Below the pieces are notes generated by a model. It was given only the letters and a program-made list of their open reading frames with translations. It made no database searches and had not been told where the DNA came from. A program made the position numbers and the translations under genes. From assembly GCA_033065855.1 (NCBI GenBank), contig JAVXUO010002348.1:124001-188000 (forward strand): a stretch of DNA of 64,000 nucleotides, written 5' to 3'. This document shows, piece by piece, positions 60,101-64,000 of the stretch. Each line of letters opens with the position of its first letter. The stretch's first letter is position 1. This DNA is from Escallonia rubra (taxonomy: Eukaryota > Streptophyta > Magnoliopsida > Escalloniales > Escalloniaceae).

Positions 60101-61979
60101 GCTTGCAACGTAGCTATCTACGTACATAGGTAGACATACACACACATATTATACGTGAAGGGAGGAGATAAATGAAGTCCCTAAGCTACCATAAACATCT
60201 TGCGGAAGACAGAGAACAGATTGGAGGTCATGTCGTGTTGGGGGCTGCTTCACTCATAGCTTGCACTTGGAAAACAATGGGGAAGTGAACAAGCAAGCTG
60301 CATTTAATTGCTTGAAACTTCATGCTTAACTACATATATGGGCCTTTCTAAATTGTTCTTTTAGGCTGTAAAGGATAGGAATAGGGCAATATACCTATCG
60401 TGAAACTCATTATCAAACCCATAGAGGGAAGCCCCTGTCACCATAAGCCTGTGGACAATGGGACCGGGGCCCACCACCGTGGTCCGCCGCAGGTGGTGGC
60501 GCATTTGCCATTGAATTGCCTCTGTCTCCTTTGTCCACCAAATATATCTACCAAGGGATGACACTAATTTAATAAGGTGGTGGCCTCATGTTTTCTAGCC
60601 AAGGCATGGGTGTTATTCCTCTTTTAAATTTCGAGGTTTTCTCTGGATATTTCTTCTGTTGCTCTTTTGGTCACTTTTCCATTTTGTTATCTATTTGGTT
60701 CTTTCCCTACCAGCTAGGTTCGCTTCTGTCCATTCAAAGAGCTGAGGTTGAGACTTTAGGGCAAATTTCACAATGTTAAGATGTGGAGAGCTTAAGCCGT
60801 TTTGAGGACCACTCATATATGGACCAATTTTAGGTGCAAAGAGTAAATGAAACTATAAAAAAAAAATCATAGAGAAACTCCGAGAGGATAACATAATGAC
60901 TTTGACTTGGGTCACATGTAAGTATATGTTGTAAGTTAGCCTACAAACATTACAATATTATTCCTCTTGATGCAGCTTTATGCAATTTCTTAACTATAGT
61001 CCCCTCATATTTCGTCCTATCTCTCATTTGAGTGTCGCTTCCTCCGACATTAGGATGTGGGCGTCATGTTTTGCACCCAACTACAGTTACATTAAGATAG
61101 AACTCATACCTGGTTCATATTGATTAATCAAAGGATTTTTCCAACCTATATCTAGGTAAGGGAGGGGGGGGGGGTGCCTGTGTGTGTGTTTTCTACTTGT
61201 CAAATAGAAACACAGGGTTGCAAGACACATGGCAAGTTCTAATAACAATAAGGCTTTCATGATGTTTGGTACTGGAACATGTTAATTAATACATGCATGC
61301 ACCTTATCCAATTTGCCAACTTGCCAAAGGTATTTGCTTTCTCCCGCCGATTGTTAAGACGGCCGAAAAAAGAACGGTTTACAGTTTTTATGAGATTCGA
61401 ACTCTGCATTGACAAGTTTTAAAAGCGCTCTTTCAAGATTCGAAAGTAACATGTCAAAGGTATATAATGGTAAATTTTCTTGTCTGTCATTTTTCTTTGA
61501 GGGGGGGGTGTGGTGGCTGCTGTTTATGAGTTGAATAAAGTGGAGTGTCAAAACAGTATTTTGTCTCGTTATAGTTTGAACACTTGAAACTGGAGACAAG
61601 TAATGTGGAGTGCCAATTCCTACAACCAGAGAGAACAGATAGAATTCGATTTCTGCCATCACCAACTTGTTTGTTGAGCAATGCAACAAAAGCATATTGG
61701 GACCATTACCTAGTAAACTGTCTGCCTTGGACCTGACGCTTTTAATTGGATGTTTGCTTGGATATATATTATAGTGTGCAGTGTGCAGTGTGCACAACAC
61801 CACCCACCACCAAGGCATAACTCCTAAAGCATACTATTTCAGAAGTCCAACATGTGTACAACCCAACCCAGCAAATGACCATAAGTATGGAGGAAGCTTG
61901 TAGAACTAATCGCTAAATTATTATGGCCGGTTAGCTAATGATGAGTAGCAACTTAAACTATAATAATGAACAAACTTTC
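57123..61979. other. Long AT-rich intergenic region
   Basis: No supported gene over 4.8 kb. A small GC-rich inverted repeat lies at 58636-58679 (CCCTCCACCC ... GGGTGGAGGG with CCCCCGGGGG between). A run of nine G is at about 61166 and another of eight at 61501. Frames such as 56939-57196, 57856-58098 and 61354-61818 show no domains. Confidence 0.45.
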
Positions 61980-62200
61980 GCTGCTACCCAGGTTGTTGGA
62001 ATCGTCCTCCAACCCCATATATAGTGACAATTAATAGTCACTAAATATTTCTAGTGGCTTTTTCGCTAATACTTTCAATGACAATTCTTAACAGTATTTT
62101 TTTAGCGTCACTAATTAAAAGTCACTAGAAACATATGGCAACCATTAATCGTCGCTATATGAGGGGTAGGAGGAAGATTCCTTCAACCGGGGTAGCAGCC
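61980..62200. mobile_element. Short MITE with ~37-bp TIRs
   Basis: Left end GCTGCTACCCAGGTTGTTGG and right-end complement GCTGCTACCCCGGTTGAAGG continue to match through TCCTCC(A/T)ACCCC. The interior carries TAGTGACAATTAATAGTCAC and CACTAATTAAAAGTCACTAG, which also pair. Similar inner words occur at 49640-49880. No certain target duplication. Confidence 0.75.
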
Positions 62201-63523
62201 AATTTTTTTCCATAATAATAATGGTTACTTCTAAATGGTGATAACGAGGGGGGTGTGAAATCGCCAGTTCTTCTGAAAGTTTAAGTTAGAATTTTCACGC
62301 GAATAGATAAATCAATAAGATATTAATTAAGGTGCACCTCCAATCCACCAACTACACAAAAAAGGGATTAATTACGCAAGTGGACAGAAGAGAACCGAAA
62401 AACTCGTGTAAAGAGAGTTTTGATACCATTTAAGTTACTAGTTACTCTCAAAATTTAAGTTACTGGATAATTGACCAAATAATGTTATCATACTCTAACA
62501 AAGGGGTGTTACAATCCTTTTTCGAAGAGAAAAAAAATATATTTAACATATTTAAAACTGTAACGTACATTATTGGCATCATTTTTTAATTACTTAAAGA
62601 ACTTCGATCTTGTAAGGTCTTGGTTTCATGTAACTATGCATAAAGAGCCTCGACTTCCTGTGGTCTTTGGTTTGTCTTTTCAAGTACAAACGGTGCTCAC
62701 ATGTGAGGGAGCATTTCAATTATTTGATAGCTTTCTTTACCTTCCTACAGAGAAGTTTACTATTACCACCATTTTCTTGCATTTCATTGGTCAAAACGAT
62801 CATATAAGACCTTCGGAGAACTTTGTATACAACAGTTCTAGACGGTCGTAATCAATGGTATAAAACCACCCAACCGGGCAAGACATAGTTGAATTTTCAC
62901 TTGCTTTTTAAGCATCCTCCCTTGTCACTTGTGGCAGTTTTCTTCACACAGTTGTTTACATAAAAATTGTCAGCATTTCAGTAATCCAAAGAGAACCCAC
63001 GAGTGGATCACTTGAGTAAGTAGCAACTTTCAGTTTATTTTTCGGTAGGTTTACAGTAATTGAAACTCAGTGCTTGACTCCCGGAAAAAGACTTTCAACT
63101 TGGCAAATTAATGCACATGTTTATTGACAGGGGTGAGCAGTGAAGTGAAAGCTGCACAACCAAGCTCCACGAGAATCAAATCTAAAGAGGAAATGCATCA
63201 AAAGTGTTCTACATAGTTAAGAGCAAGAACATTTGTAACTTCTGATAGTTGTCGCACTCAATCCGCCAACTACAGTCTACAGTGATAAGTAACAAAAAAA
63301 AAAAAAGTGTCTTCTGTCTGATACATCTCCAAAACCTCAAGAAAAGAACGGGGGAAGAAGGATAAATAGCAAGGGAAGTTTCACAAGCATCATACGGTAT
63401 ATAAGTGGATGAAATGGGTTTGAACCTATTATACAGCAAGCTCGGAATATGATCCTTTTTATTGCAAGCTGGTGAACGGCAACTTGGAATATAGAATGGA
63501 CAGTGACAAGAGAAATGCTTGGC
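62201..63523. other. Intergenic, possible 3' flank of the minus-strand gene at the right edge
   Basis: AT-rich with an A14-type run near 63293. The part next to 63523 is probably 3' UTR of the minus-strand gene. No other gene is supported. Confidence 0.35.
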
Positions 63524-63620
63524 TCAGATGAGATTTATAGTGAAGGAGACATAAGGATGCGCATCAGCATCACCTCCAAAACCGCCCATGCCTCCTTCGT
63601 CGTCAGTTTTCCAGAACGTG
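63524..63620 (-). CDS. Last coding exon of an unidentified minus-strand gene (partial)
   Basis: On the minus strand, CTGCAG just above 63620 gives a good acceptor. The frame that follows reads TFWKTDDEGGMGGFGGDA then DAHPYVSFTINLI and a TGA at 63524-63526. The glycine-rich acidic turn followed by a compact hydrophobic end looks like a real C-terminus, and the exon ends next to sequence typical of a plant 3' UTR. I do not recognise the family. The rest of the gene must lie in or beyond 63621-64000. Confidence 0.5.
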
Positions 63621-64000
63621 CTGCAGTTGCATTGTATTAAACAGATAGTATCAACAGAATAAACCAACAGTCATTAATTTTGACAGAAGTCAGACAAGTT
63701 CTTGTGGCCTTAAAACAACTGAAAGAGTGGGCCAACCCTCAAAACTCGTCTTCAGGAGAGAAAGAGTGGCACAGGGGACAGTTATCCAGAACTTTCAGCC
63801 TCAGAGAGAGACTCCCAACTGTATAGAACACCTATGGACCACCTAATAAGTAGGCGATATGGGATACTGAACCAAAGGCAGGGCACAAGATTAATGTTCT
63901 CTGCTGTTGAGCCTTCTATAAAGATGGGAAACGGTCTATATGACTAATCTCTTAACAAGACTATTTCGTGCTTATCACTGCTTAAGATAGAATAACAGTC
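63621..64000 (-). other. Probable intron of the minus-strand gene at the window edge
   Basis: No coding frame continues on the minus strand directly upstream of the acceptor at 63621, so this is taken as intron, cut by the window end. No other feature seen. Confidence 0.35.

Overview
The window looks like nuclear DNA of a dicot plant. The evidence is AT-rich, intron-rich genes, one clear plant transcription factor (bHLH137-like), a PPR gene fragment typical of land plants, and intergenic space packed with plant transposon families. I saw no rRNA, tRNA, CRISPR or bacterial-type operon. Genes are sparse: one complete bHLH gene on the + strand (51203-53321), one probable complete trypsin-like protease gene on the + strand (19918-22218), and the last exon of an unidentified gene on the - strand near the right edge (63524-63620). 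Most of the rest is transposons in various states of decay.

Layout. 1-1330 is a degenerate minisatellite. 3155-4203 and 54819-55909 are two copies of one non-autonomous Mutator-like element, each with long terminal inverted repeats (TIRs) and a perfect 9-bp target duplication. 7010-11198 is a probable pair of nested Helitrons, the inner one with exon-like pieces. 12033-12393 is a complete miniature LTR element (TRIM). 13169-14432, 35292-35727, 48647-48931 and a half copy near 43293 are PIF/Harbinger (Tourist-like) elements with TAA/TTA target duplications. 15420-17270 is a GT/GA-rich simple-sequence block with a hAT-like element inside. 19560-22350 is the protease gene; its large intron is built of tandem repeats that each carry a splice-acceptor-like sequence. 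23340-29040 holds two L1-type LINEs, a + strand one inserted in an older - strand one. 29744-33687 is a decayed chromovirus (Ty3/Gypsy with chromodomain) lacking its RT and integrase core; it interrupts a - strand open reading frame. 37251-39696 is a large solo LTR. 40226-42007 is a hAT-type element that carries a piece of a PPR gene.

The stretches 34290-36120 and 47690-49170 are diverged, collinear copies of one ancestral segment. Each copy received different small transposons, so each shows the empty sites of the other. The second copy lies about 2 kb upstream of the bHLH gene. The genes do not form a pathway: the bHLH factor is a nuclear DNA-binding regulator of the BEE/CIB-like type, and the protease-like protein has a basic C-terminal tail that could be a nuclear signal. 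All exon models were made by eye from splice-site consensus, reading-frame phase and remembered protein families.
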